A stretch of 64,000 nt of DNA from Rhynchopus euleeides. Lineage: Eukaryota > Euglenozoa > Diplonemea > Diplonemida > Diplonemidae. The position numbers were made by a program, and so were the translations under genes. Shown here piece by piece: positions 1-9,327 of this stretch. A model generated the notes under the pieces. That model ran no database searches, was not told the origin of the DNA, and worked only from the letters and a program-made list of their open reading frames with translations. Positions within the stretch are counted from its first letter, which is position 1. Each line of letters opens with the position of its first letter. Where the stretch lies: NCBI GenBank assembly GCA_963210315.1, contig OY723302.1, positions 558,001 through 622,000 of the forward strand, in the 5' to 3' direction.

Positions 1-714
1 TTCGTGCTGGCGACAGGGGTGTCGCCGCAGGGGATGCTGGCCTACGCAAAGGCGCTCTCCGGGACGATGCGCCACCTCGGCCTCGCCCAGCAGCCCCTCC
101 TCAGCCTGGCAAGCGCGCTGCGTGCGGCCGGGGGGGCCATTCCGCAGCAGCAGGCGACGCCGATGCCGAAGGAGGTACTCGTGGCGTGGGCGCTGTGTCA
201 ACAGCCGCATCTCCGACTGGCGGCGCTGACGGCGTGGAAGACCGCGGCCCGGTGGGGGGAGGTGTGCACCCTCTCGTCGGAGCAGTTCATCGCGGTGCAG
301 CCCACGGAGGTGATAATAGACTGGCACACCTCCCCGAAGGGCCGTCGGGCCAACCCGTTCACAGCCTCAAAGTGGACGGTGATATGCGGGGACCTGACCC
401 CCTCCATCGCGGAGCTGGTGACGCGCCTGCGCCCCTTCGAGCGGCTGACGGCGGTTTCGACGGCAGATGTGACGGCGATGTGGCGGGCAACACCGGGGAT
501 GGAGGCCTACTCGGGCCACAGCGTGAAGCGCGGGGCGCTCACCTTCCTCTTCGGGCTCATCGCGTCGGGAGCGGATCTGTCGGAGATGCTGGTGGGCCGC
601 CTCGCGAAGCATCACGGCGAGAGCGGCCTCTCCAGCACCACCATCCGCTACGGGGGATGCCCCACGGAGATGGCGAGGGCGCTGCGGACGCAGGAGGTGA
701 CACGGCATCTGTGA
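1..714 (+). CDS. Tyrosine recombinase (YR) of VIPER-type element, N-terminus outside window
   Basis: C-terminal 237 residues of a site-specific tyrosine recombinase, the enzyme that would integrate a circular cDNA of the element. The frame is open from base 1. By comparison with the complete copy at 8,134-9,063, 72 residues are missing upstream. Visible catalytic landmarks are the first Arg in WKTAARWGEV, the beta-strand Lys in TSPKGRR, the GHSVKRG block, the late His pair in LAKHHGES and the nucleophile Tyr in TTIRYGG. The GHSVKRG block has Lys where the canonical HxxR has Arg, with Arg one residue later. The stop TGA overlaps the ATG of the RT gene as TGATG, suggesting reinitiation. Confidence 0.85.
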   Translation, partial: FVLATGVSPQGMLAYAKALSGTMRHLGLAQQPLLSLASALRAAGGAIPQQQATPMPKEVLVAWALCQQPHLRLAALTAWKTAARWGEVCTLSSEQFIAVQPTEVIIDWHTSPKGRRANPFTASKWTVICGDLTPSIAELVTRLRPFERLTAVSTADVTAMWRATPGMEAYSGHSVKRGALTFLFGLIASGADLSEMLVGRLAKHHGESGLSSTTIRYGGCPTEMARALRTQEVTRHL

Positions 715-2423
715 TGGCCGACCCTGAGTCCTTTTGCCGCAAGCAGCGGGGGCTGCACTCGGTGACGCGGCGTGCGCACCAGTCGAGGCTGCCGGCGACG
801 GAGGAGGAGCGCCGTGCGCCCCTGCATGTGTCTTCTGTGGCGGAGATGGACGTCGAGGCGCTGCGGGCGAGGATGACCGCCACTGTGAGGCGCAGGTTCG
901 ACGAGGTGTGGCGGCTGACGTTCCCCGATGCACCCCCGCCGGGCACTTCTACACCTTCTCCCTCTGAGGGGCGCTCCCGCCCCTCGCATCTACAACACAA
1001 GCATGCGGAGCTGCTGGTGGAGAACGGAGTGGCTGGGCCTGCGTCGGGTCCGGGCCCCTCCCTGTGCGTGCCCTTTACTGTGATGGAGGAGAAGCCGTCC
1101 GGGTTGCGGCAGAGGTTCATCCTCTGGACCAAGCAGGCAAACGACAACTTGGAGGAGTCCTACGCGGCACACGTCCCCCTGGGGCACATCTCGGGGTACC
1201 TCGACGCGGTGTTTGCGGAGTGTGGGTCGGCGCGGGATTTCAAGTGCGGGTTTTATCAGATCCCCATCCCTGCGCCTGCACGGAGGTTCTTTCGCTTCGC
1301 TGACGAGTCGGGGGACTGGTATGAGCTGCTGAGGTTGCCCATGGGCCACTGTTGTGCGCCCGAGCTGATGCACACTTTGGCTGCTGTTGTGGGTGGGCAC
1401 CGGGACTACGTCCGCCAGGAGTTCTGCACTGCGCCTGAGGTGGGGGTCGACGTCTGGATCGACAACGTGCGTCTGACCGGCCCCCGCACCAGTGTCGAAG
1501 AGGCGACGCGGCAGATGGACAAGGTGGCTGCGGCGTGCGCTGCGACATGGAAGCCGTCTGACTCGGTGGACACGGCGACGGTCTACGAGTTTCTCGGGGT
1601 GGCATTCGACCACGCTGCCCAGACCGTGTCTCCGTCGGACAGGCTGATGGCGAAGCTGGACAGCGTGGACTGGCAGAGGGTGACGGCTGGTGAGCTGGAG
1701 TCGCTGGGTGGAAGGTTGCTCCACGCCAGCGCCATTTCGGGAGTGTCCCCGGGGAGGTTCTGGTTTGGGATCAAGTTCCTCCGCCGGGTGACTAATTTTT
1801 TGAACCGGGCGGTCCTTCGGCCGCCTGACCCTGTGCGGATCCCCCCATCGGTCTGCCGGGAGTTGCGGCAGTGGTGTGTGTGTGTGGGGGTTGCGCGTGT
1901 TCCCCCCCACAGGAGAGTTATTCAGTCCACACCCCCGTCTTTTACTTGCTTTGTTGACGCCTCCCTCAAGGGTTGGGGTGGCGTCTTAATAGATTCCTTT
2001 ACACAAGAAATGCAGGTCATTGGTGACTCGTGGACCGCAGCCGAGTCCCAGCTGCACATTAACATTCTCGAGGCGATGGCCCTCAACAAAACAGTGCGAG
2101 CCCTTCCCCGGTCTGTGTGCGGGGGGGCTGTAGAGATCTGGGTCGACAATACGACCGTGGCAGCTGTTGTGCGCAAGCGGCTGTGTGCCGCCTGCAATCT
2201 TATTAACAAGTCCGTCCTGGAGGCGGTAGAATACCTCACAGCCCTCCAGGTTTTGTCTTTTTCCGTTGGATACGTCCACACCTCTGCCAATCCGGCAGAT
2301 CTCCCTTCCCGTATCCCCCCCTCTTGCATTTCTTCTCCCGAAACCCGGGACCAGGTTTCACTTGCGGTGCGGCGCTTCTTCACTCGCGGTGGGGCAGGCG
2401 GAGACCTCGCCTCAACAGCCTGA
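714..2423 (+). CDS. Reverse transcriptase-RNase H of VIPER-type element
   Basis: A 569-residue polyprotein that would copy element RNA into DNA. I chose the ATG at 714 because it overlaps the YR stop (TGATG) and the same arrangement occurs in the other copy; the frame is open further upstream only as a shadow of YR. RT landmarks are KPSGLRQRF near the start of the fingers, DFKCGFYQIP (motif A Asp), LRLPMGHCCAPE and WIDN at about 1,455-1,466 in place of the usual YxDD. RNase H follows with Asp in CFVDASLKGWGG, Glu in NILEAMALN, Asp in IWVDNTT and a final NPADLPSR. The 3' end of the gene overlaps the start of repeat B1. Confidence 0.88.
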   Translation: MADPESFCRKQRGLHSVTRRAHQSRLPATEEERRAPLHVSSVAEMDVEALRARMTATVRRRFDEVWRLTFPDAPPPGTSTPSPSEGRSRPSHLQHKHAELLVENGVAGPASGPGPSLCVPFTVMEEKPSGLRQRFILWTKQANDNLEESYAAHVPLGHISGYLDAVFAECGSARDFKCGFYQIPIPAPARRFFRFADESGDWYELLRLPMGHCCAPELMHTLAAVVGGHRDYVRQEFCTAPEVGVDVWIDNVRLTGPRTSVEEATRQMDKVAAACAATWKPSDSVDTATVYEFLGVAFDHAAQTVSPSDRLMAKLDSVDWQRVTAGELESLGGRLLHASAISGVSPGRFWFGIKFLRRVTNFLNRAVLRPPDPVRIPPSVCRELRQWCVCVGVARVPPHRRVIQSTPPSFTCFVDASLKGWGGVLIDSFTQEMQVIGDSWTAAESQLHINILEAMALNKTVRALPRSVCGGAVEIWVDNTTVAAVVRKRLCAACNLINKSVLEAVEYLTALQVLSFSVGYVHTSANPADLPSRIPPSCISSPETRDQVSLAVRRFFTRGGAGGDLASTA

Positions 2424-2634
2424 ATTGGCGGTTGTCGCGGGATCTCTTAACCCCTTCGCGTTGCAAGTGAGGAAAAGCTGAACCGGAAGTCCCCCTTCCC
2501 CCTTCCCATCAACACCCCCACTACCCATTGCCTTTGCCTTTCTTGTCGTTGCGCACACACACCACCAGGAGAACTATAGCCGAGTCGACGTGTGTGTGCC
2601 CCCTGTCTGCGATAGCCCGGCCAAGGTATGATTC
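2403..2634 (+). repeat. Split direct repeat B1 (left copy)
   Basis: A 232-bp repeat beginning inside the last codons of RT/RH. It matches B2 at 2,902-3,133 in direct orientation and both B repeats of the right copy in inverted orientation. It ends GGTATGATTC and is followed directly by A2, so B1-A2 should equal the junction of a circular intermediate. Confidence 0.85.
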
Positions 2635-2901
2635 TCACAGTTTACTGAGGGAATATGACCCAAGGCCATTGGCAGCAGACACCCCCATCCCCCTCATCAC
2701 CCCTGACACCCCACAACCCCAATCCTGTTGCCTTTCCCCTCTCTCTCTCCCCCCATGTTGTGCCCATGCACCTTCCCGGGACACTTTGTACATATATTTA
2801 ACACCACACCACACAACACCCCCTTCATCAGGGTAATCTCCCCGCGGCCAACACTCTTCGTCTTGTCCGCTTTCTTTTATTGTCCCACCCTCCATCCCCC
2901 G
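2635..2901 (+). repeat. Split direct repeat A2 (left copy)
   Basis: About 267 bp starting TCACAGTTTACTGAGG. It is the counterpart of A1 at the 5' end of the complete element (10,596-10,845). It contains a TATA-like stretch (ACATATATTTAAC, about 2,789-2,801), so the A repeat may carry the element's promoter. Confidence 0.8.
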
Positions 2902-3133
2902 GACCTCGCCTCAACAGCCTGAATTGGCGGTTGTCGCGGGATCTCTTAACCCCTTCGCGTTGCAAGTGAGGAAAAGCTGAACCGGAAGTCCCCCTTCCCC
3001 CTTCCCATCAACACCCCCACTACCCATTGCCTTTGCCTTTCTTGTCGTTGCGCACACACACCACCAGGAGAACTATAGCCGAGTCGACGTGTGTGTGCCC
3101 CCTGTCTGCGATAGCCCGGCCAAGGTATGATTC
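2902..3133 (+). repeat. Split direct repeat B2, 3' end of left copy
   Basis: Second 232-bp B repeat and the 3' terminus of the left element. Position 3,133 is where similarity to the inverted right copy (which ends at 5,715) stops. Confidence 0.85.
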
Positions 3134-5828
3134 CCACTCCAGGCTCAGGCACAAGCTGTCGGACTTCAACACCGCTTTGGGCAAGAAGACGCACGGCACG
3201 GTCACCCCCCTCGCATTCCCTCCGTTGAAAAACGACGGATTGCCGTTGGCGGACTATGTGTTCGAGCGCTGCAACCGCAGCAGGGCTGACACGGCTGACA
3301 GGCTTGTCAGCCAGTACTTCTGCAACCCCAAAGAGGCGAATACCCAGGCGAGGGCTTGCTACGACAAGCACACCCGTCCTGGTGGCAGGGGCGACGGCTC
3401 CAACGACTCCGACGTGGTTGCGACCCCACCCTCAGTCCCAGCAGCCGCATCCCCCGGTTCCGTTGCAACAACAACTGACGCCCTCCCTCTGTCGGGCATG
3501 TCGGAAGCGTCCGTGCAGTATGTGGTCGATAAAACGATCCATGCGTTGGTGAAGGAAGGCACTCTCGCCTACGCCCCCTCTCCGCTGAAGTCTGAGCGCG
3601 AGGAGGTGCTGTCCGACTCTGACTTGGGCACTCCTCAGGCCAAGCGTGCCAGGGTGGAGGACAGCAGGACCGCCAAGCGCCCCCTGACGGAGGCTGCTGA
3701 AAGCGCAGTCCCCAAGAAGCGCCAGCGGAAGGGGAAAGGGACTGCAGAGGAGAAGCCGAAGCCTGTCGTCACCCCAAAGACTCTCCCTGATCCCCTGACT
3801 GCGGAGGACTTCGACAAGAAGGGACCCGCCGAGCGGATTGTGTGCGGCTTCGAGACCGGCCGTAACGGCGCGGACCCCCGGCCGGCGTACATGGACCGTC
3901 GCCTCCTGAACGGTCCGGATCTGACGGCCCAGATCAAGGCCGCAGATGCGGCGTACAAGGGGCTCTGGGAGGCGCTCCTTGGCAGCTTGCCAAAACCGGA
4001 GAACCCAGCCCTCAAAAAGCTGGCTTCGGGGTTCGCCTCTGGGACGCGGTTCCAGGATGTCTGGCGTGCCGAGCATGTGCGGATGTGGCGCGAGCATCCG
4101 AAGCGGTTTGACCTGAGTCATCTCGCGGCGGAAGGTGTGCGCTTTCCTCCCGGCGCATGGTTGGCGCTTCGCCCGGGGCAGGGTCATCGGCCGCTGCAGG
4201 TGCAGCGCCATATCTTGCGCAAGGCTGCGGCAGCAGCCCGCCGGGAAGCCATCCCAGCAGGCACCATCCACCCAGAGGCCCCCATCCCCTACATGGACCA
4301 ACAAGCGAAGGTGCTGGCGCGCCGGTCGAAGACCAAGCAGGAGGCTGCTGTGAAGGCCATCTTCGTCTCCGATGAGGTGGGGGGGGTCGTGAAGCCGGGC
4401 AAGCGCAGCAAGGAGATGGAGGCGAAGTGGAAGAAGGCGAAGCGCCTCCTGAAGAAGAAGGACGCGGCTGCGGTGGAAGCTGCTTCCCAACCGGGGGCTG
4501 GCCGTGGGCGGAGAGACGGTATCTGCGAGCAGCTTGCCACCGTGCAAAAAAAGCTCTACGACCAGTACATCTCTGAGAAGGACGACCCCAACATCGCCCA
4601 TCCACTCGTCGGCAAGCCCCTCTCGCAGATCGTCGAGGAAGGCCGTTCCACCTTCAACTGGGACGAGGCCTGCAAGGGGCGTGTGCGTGAGCTGACCGGC
4701 CTCAGCGAGTGGCAGGTGGTGCTCCTGTATGAAAAGTACCAGTCGCCCAACCTGTTCACCCCCCACCACCTCCTCCTCACCCTCCACCACCTCCGGCGGA
4801 AGCCGATCCAGCGCCTCCTGGCCGCCCCCTTCTCCTTCTCCGACATGGATCCTGCCCGGGCGAAGGTCTACGTCACGGAAGGGTTGGAGCACCTGTTCAG
4901 GAACATGAACGAGGTGGAGAACGTGCGGGATACGTCACACTGCGACCCCTACAACCACGCCCCTCTCTTCCCCGCCGTCACCCACATCCTCGATGTCACC
5001 TACATTCCTGTGGCGCGGGGGGGTGTAGACTGCGGCAACCTGAACTACTCCAGCTATTACGGCAAGGATGTAGTGAAGGTGCAAGTCGCCATCAACGCCT
5101 ACGGCTTGGTATCGTACGTCACGGGTCCCCACCCAGGTTCAGAATCGGACTCCAGCCTGTGGGGTACGAGCAAGGATACCTCCCACGCCTTCCACCCCAA
5201 CCTCGACGCGCACCACGTGGTTATGGGAGACGGGGCGTACGCCGGTGCATGGCGTTGTGTGATTGCCACAAGGCGGGTCGGCGGGACCGGGGACGAGAAC
5301 CGGGTGGGGCCGCTGCAGCAGTCGATCATGCCCCGGGTCGACTGCCGTGAGTACGACGGTGCTCACAACCTGATCCGGATGCGCGTCGAACGTGCGATCG
5401 CGAGGCTGAAGGTCTTCCGGATCTTGACGTACCAGTGGCTGCGTCTCACCACCGTCAACGATCTCAAGGAGATGACGGCATGCGTGAGCATCGTCGCGAA
5501 TTTGCACAATTTCATGTGTAAATACGCCCTCCCGGAGCTGCCAGTCGGGCCCTACCCCAACAAGGTGACTGACTTCGTGCCTTGCAGGGGCGAGGCGCCT
5601 ACACCTGCTGAGGATGAGGAGGACGCGGAGGAGGGCACCCCGAGGAAATCGTCTGGCCGCACCCCCCAGGTGCCCGACACCTCAAGGCAGGGCGACGAGG
5701 ACGAGGACGACGAGGAATCATACCTTGGCCGGGCTATCGCAGACAGGGGGCACACACACGTCGACTCGGCTATAGTTCTCCTGGTGGTGTGTGTGCGCAA
5801 CGACAAGAAAGGCAAAGGCAATGGGTAG
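3027..5828 (+). pseudogene. DDE-4/Harbinger-like transposase fragment, ORF running through both flanking B2 repeats
   Basis: The frame is open for 933 codons, but only 3,134-5,714 is unique. The first about 36 and last about 38 codons are antiparallel copies of the retrotransposon B2 repeat. The unique part has no start near its 5' edge (first in-frame ATG is 3,498) and no stop, so both ends of the gene look replaced by element insertions. A basic nuclear-localisation-like PKKRQRKGKG and Lys/Arg-rich helices precede a DDE nuclease core: Asp in ILDVTYIPV, Asp in VMGDGAYAG, Glu in RVERAIARLK, and a late NLHNFMCKYA. Helix-turn-helix-like residues (LTGLSEWQVVLLYEKY, HHLLLTLHHLRR) sit just before it, as in IS5/PIF-Harbinger transposases. 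The C-terminal tail is acidic. Family assignment rests on motifs only. Confidence 0.7.
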
Positions 5829-5946
5829 TGGGGGTGTTGATGGGAAGGGGGAAGGGGGACTTCCAGTTCAGCTTTTCCTCACTTGCAACGCGAAGGGGTT
5901 AAGAGATCCCGCGACAACCGCCAATTCAGGCTGTTGAGGCGAGGTC
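5715..5946 (-). repeat. Split direct repeat B2, 3' end of right copy
   Basis: 232 bp, direct repeat of 6,214-6,445 and inverted repeat of 2,902-3,133. It is the minus-strand 3' terminus of the element and abuts the transposase fragment. Confidence 0.85.
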
Positions 5947-6213
5947 CGGGGGATGGAGGGTGGGACAATAAAAGAAAGCGGACAAGACGAAGAGTGTTGG
6001 CCGCGGGGAGATTACCCTGATGAAGGGGGTGTTGTGTGGTGTGGTGTTAAAGTTATATACAAGGTGTCCCGGGAAGGTGCATGGGCACAACATGGGGGGA
6101 GAGAGAGAGGGGAAAGGCAACAGGATTGGGGTTGAGGGGTGTCAGGGGTGATGAGGGGGATGGGGGTGTCTGCTGCCAGTGGCCTTGGGTCATATTCCCT
6201 CAGTAAACTGTGA
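5947..6213 (-). repeat. Split direct repeat A2 (right copy)
   Basis: Matches A1 at 10,596-10,845 over about 250 bp. The TATA-like stretch of A1 is altered here (GTTATATACAAGG on the plus strand), so A1 and A2 are not identical. Confidence 0.82.
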
Positions 6214-6445
6214 GAATCATACCTTGGCCGGGCTATCGCAGACAGGGGGCACACACACGTCGACTCGGCTATAGTTCTCCTGGTGGTGTGTGTGCGCAAC
6301 GACAAGAAAGGCAAAGGCAATGGGTAGTGGGGGTGTTGATGGGAAGGGGGAAGGGGGACTTCCAGTTCAGCTTTTCCTCACTTGCAACGCGAAGGGGTTA
6401 AGAGATCCCGCGACAACCGCCAATTCAGGCTGTTGAGGCGAGGTC
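6214..6445 (-). repeat. Split direct repeat B1 (right copy)
   Basis: 232 bp, overlapping the last codons of RT/RH. It is the direct counterpart of B2 at 5,715-5,946. Confidence 0.85.
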
Positions 6446-8134
6446 TCCGCCTGCCCCACCGCGAGTGAAGAAGCGCCGCACCGCAAGTGAAACCTGGTCC
6501 CGGGTTTCGGGAGAAGAAATGCAAGAGGGGGGGATACGGGAAGGGAGATCTGCCGGATTGGCAGAGGTGTGGACGTATCCAACGGAAAAAGACAAAACCT
6601 GGAGGGCTGTGAGGTATTCTACCGCCTCCAGGACGGACTTGTTAATAAGATTGCAGGCGGCACACAGCCGCTTGCGCACAACAGCTGCCACGGTCGTATT
6701 GTCGACCCAGATCTCTACAGCCCCCCCGCACACAGACCGGGGAAGGGCTCGCACTGTTTTGTTGAGGGCCATCGCCTCGAGAATGTTAATGTGCAGCTGG
6801 GACTCGGCTGCGGTCCACGAGTCACCAATGACCTGCATTTCTTGTGTAAAGGAATCTATTAAGACGCCACCCCAACCCTTGAGGGAGGCGTCAACAAAGC
6901 AAGTAAAAGACGGGGGTGTGGACTGAATAACTCTCCTGTGGGGGGGAACACGCGCAACCCCCACACACACACACCACTGCCGCAACTCCCGGCAGACCGA
7001 TGGGGGGATCCGCACAGGGTCAGGCGGCCGAAGGACCGCCCGGTTCAAAAAATTAGTCACCCGGCGGAGGAACTTGATCCCAAACCAGAACCTCCCCGGG
7101 GACACTCCCGAAATGGCGCTGGCGTGGAGCAACCTTCCACCCAGCGACTCCAGCTCACCAGCCGTCACCCTCTGCCAGTCCACGCTGTCCAGCTTCGCCA
7201 TCAGCCTGTCCGACGGAGACACGGTCTGGGCAGCGTGGTCGAATGCCACCCCGAGAAACTCGTAGACCGTCGCCGTGTCCACCGAGTCAGACGGCTTCCA
7301 TGTCGCAGCGCACGCCGCAGCCACCTTGTCCATCTGCCGCGTCGCCTCTTCGACACTGGTGCGGGGGCCGGTCAGACGCACGTTGTCGATCCAGACGTCG
7401 ACCCCCACCTCAGGCGCAGTGCAGAACTCCTGGCGGACGTAGTCCCGGTGCCCACCCACAACAGCAGCCAAAGTGTGCATCAGCTCGGGCGCACAACAGT
7501 GGCCCATGGGCAACCTCAGCAGCTCATACCAGTCCCCCGACTCGTCAGCGAAGCGAAAGAACCTCCGTGCAGGCGCAGGGATGGGGATCTGATAAAACCC
7601 GCACTTGAAATCCCGCGCCGACCCACACTCCGCAAACACCGCGTCGAGGTACCCCGAGATGTGCCCCAGGGGGACGTGTGCCGCGTAGGACTCCTCCAAG
7701 TTGTCGTTTGCCTGCTTGGTCCAGAGGATGAACCTCTGCCGCAACCCGGACGGCTTCTCCTCCATCACAGTAAAGGGCACGCACAGGGAGGGGCCCGGAC
7801 CCGACGCAGGCCCAGCCACTCCGTTCTCCACCAGCAGCTCCGCATGCTTGTGTTGTAGATGCGAGGGGCGGGAGCGCCCCTCAGAGGGAGAAGGTGTAGA
7901 AGTGCCCGGCGGGGGTGCATCGGGGAACGTCAGCCGCCACACCTCGTCGAACCTGCGCCTCACAGTGGCGGTCATCCTCGCCCGCAGCGCCTCGACGTCC
8001 ATCTCCGCCACAGAAGACACATGCAGGGGCGCACGGCGCTCCTCCTCCGTCGCCGGCAGCCTCGACTGGTGCGCACGCCGCGTCACCGAGTGCAGCCCCC
8101 GCTGCTTGCGGCAAAAGGACTCAGGGTCGGCCAT
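6425..8134 (-). CDS. Reverse transcriptase-RNase H of VIPER-type element (right copy)
   Basis: 569-residue RT/RNase H encoded on the minus strand, the inverted twin of 714-2,423 and intact over its whole length. The start ATG (8,134-8,132) overlaps the YR stop as TGATG. It shows the same landmarks: DFKCGFYQIP, WIDN replacing YxDD, and the RNase H set CFVDASLKG, NILEAMAL, IWVDNTT and NPADLPSR. The open frame extends far upstream through YR and gag, but that part is antisense-free shadow coding and is not included. Both copies remaining open suggests recent activity or recent copying. Confidence 0.88.
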   Translation of the reverse strand: MADPESFCRKQRGLHSVTRRAHQSRLPATEEERRAPLHVSSVAEMDVEALRARMTATVRRRFDEVWRLTFPDAPPPGTSTPSPSEGRSRPSHLQHKHAELLVENGVAGPASGPGPSLCVPFTVMEEKPSGLRQRFILWTKQANDNLEESYAAHVPLGHISGYLDAVFAECGSARDFKCGFYQIPIPAPARRFFRFADESGDWYELLRLPMGHCCAPELMHTLAAVVGGHRDYVRQEFCTAPEVGVDVWIDNVRLTGPRTSVEEATRQMDKVAAACAATWKPSDSVDTATVYEFLGVAFDHAAQTVSPSDRLMAKLDSVDWQRVTAGELESLGGRLLHASAISGVSPGRFWFGIKFLRRVTNFLNRAVLRPPDPVRIPPSVCRELRQWCVCVGVARVPPHRRVIQSTPPSFTCFVDASLKGWGGVLIDSFTQEMQVIGDSWTAAESQLHINILEAMALNKTVRALPRSVCGGAVEIWVDNTTVAAVVRKRLCAACNLINKSVLEAVEYLTALQVLSFSVGYVHTSANPADLPSRIPPSCISSPETRDQVSLAVRRFFTRGGAGGDLASTA

Positions 8135-9063
8135 CACAGATGCCGTGTCACCTCCTGCGTCCGCAGCGCCCTCGCCATCTCCGTGGGGCATCCCCCGTAG
8201 CGGATGGTGGTGCTGGAGAGGCCGCTCTCGCCGTGATGCTTCGCGAGGCGGCCCACCAGCATCTCCGACAGATCCGCTCCCGACGCGATGAGCCCGAAGA
8301 GGAAGGTGAGCGCCCCGCGCTTCACGCTGTGGCCCGAGTAGGCCTCCATCCCCGGTGTTGCCCGCCACATCGCCGTCACATCTGCCGTCGAAACCGCCGT
8401 CAGCCGCTCGAAGGGGCGCAGGCGCGTCACCAGCTCCGCGATGGAGGGGGTCAGGTCCCCGCATATCACCGTCCACTTTGAGGCTGTGAACGGGTTGGCC
8501 CGACGGCCCTTCGGGGAGGTGTGCCAGTCTATTATCACCTCCGTGGGCTGCACCGCGATGAACTGCTCCGACGAGAGGGTGCACACCTCCCCCCACCGGG
8601 CCGCGGTCTTCCACGCCGTCAGCGCCGCCAGTCGGAGATGCGGCTGTTGACACAGCGCCCACGCCACGAGTACCTCCTTCGGCATCGGCGTCGCCTGCTG
8701 CTGCGGAATGGCCCCCCCGGCCGCACGCAGCGCGCTTGCCAGGCTGAGGAGGGGCTGCTGGGCGAGGCCGAGGTGGCGCATCGTCCCGGAGAGCGCCTTT
8801 GCGTAGGCCAGCATCCCCTGCGGCGACACCCCTGTCGCCAGCACGAACAGCATGGCGGTGTCGGCGTCGACTTCTAGGCCGTGCTCGTTGGCCCACCGCA
8901 CCAGCCTTGCCCACAGCAGCTGCCTCTGTGACGAAGTGCTTCGCGCCCACATACCCGCCACCACGGCCTGCAGGCGCTCCACGGCCTCCCCGGGGCCGAC
9001 CTCCACCTCTCCCGTGACGCGCACCGCCACACCCCCGACCCGAGCGGCCACGTGCCGCATCAT
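8134..9063 (-). CDS. Tyrosine recombinase of VIPER-type element, complete
   Basis: 309-residue tyrosine recombinase beginning MMRHVAARVG. The N-terminal about 125 residues are the helical DNA-binding part. The catalytic domain shows Arg156 (TAARWGEV), Lys185 (TSPKGRR), His245 in GHSVKRG, His276/277 (AKHHGES) and Tyr289 (TTIRYGG), 20 residues from the C-terminus. The second catalytic Arg position holds Lys248 with Arg249 beside it. The gene lies between gag and RT, overlaps the RT start by one base, and would join circular cDNA to the genome without a DDE integrase. Confidence 0.88.
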   Translation of the reverse strand: MMRHVAARVGGVAVRVTGEVEVGPGEAVERLQAVVAGMWARSTSSQRQLLWARLVRWANEHGLEVDADTAMLFVLATGVSPQGMLAYAKALSGTMRHLGLAQQPLLSLASALRAAGGAIPQQQATPMPKEVLVAWALCQQPHLRLAALTAWKTAARWGEVCTLSSEQFIAVQPTEVIIDWHTSPKGRRANPFTASKWTVICGDLTPSIAELVTRLRPFERLTAVSTADVTAMWRATPGMEAYSGHSVKRGALTFLFGLIASGADLSEMLVGRLAKHHGESGLSSTTIRYGGCPTEMARALRTQEVTRHL

Positions 9064-9164
9064 CGCCCTCGCAAACAGCGGTGTTCTCCCGCTGGCGGCG
9101 CCGGATGCGCCTAAGGGCGTTGCGGGCCCTGGCTGAGCGGGGTGGGGTCGAAGGGATGTGTCGG

Positions 9165-9260
9165 GTGGAGGAGATGTTGTTGAGGTGTTGTTGTTGTTGT
9201 TGTCGTTGTTGTTGATGCTGTTGATGTTGTTGATGTTGTGGATGTGGGGGGGGTTGGATG
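9165..9260. repeat. TGT/GTT triplet microsatellite between gag and YR
   Basis: Run of GTT/GAT triplets followed by a G run, in the 264-nt gap between the gag stop and the YR start. On the element's sense strand it reads as CAA/CAT triplets. Such A/C-rich leaders can favour scanning, but a role here is only inference. Confidence 0.6.
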
Positions 9261-9327
9261 GGCGGCGAGGGGCGGGGTGTTGTAGAAGCGCGAGGGGGGG
9301 GCGGGCCTGGAGCCGGGAGGTGGGCAG

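Larger units (their letters stand above)
1..3133 (+). mobile_element. VIPER-type YR retrotransposon, left copy, 5' truncated by window edge
   Basis: This is the 3' part of a tyrosine-recombinase retrotransposon. It runs from the end of the recombinase gene (YR) through reverse transcriptase/RNase H (RT/RH) and the repeats B1, A2 and B2. It is almost base-for-base the reverse complement of 5,715-8,847, so it is the same element in opposite orientation. The gag gene, repeat A1 and the start of YR would lie upstream of position 1. Only scattered substitutions separate the copies, for example near 2,670 and 2,790, so the duplication is recent or maintained by conversion. The last element bases read GGTATGATTC; unrelated sequence starts at about 3,134. 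Confidence 0.85.
1..8847. repeat. Giant inverted repeat (arms 1-3,133 and 5,715-8,847)
   Basis: Positions x and 8848-x are complementary across both arms with only occasional mismatches. The 2.58-kb unpaired centre is the transposase fragment. The left arm starts at or before base 1, so the palindrome may be larger than seen. Confidence 0.9.
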
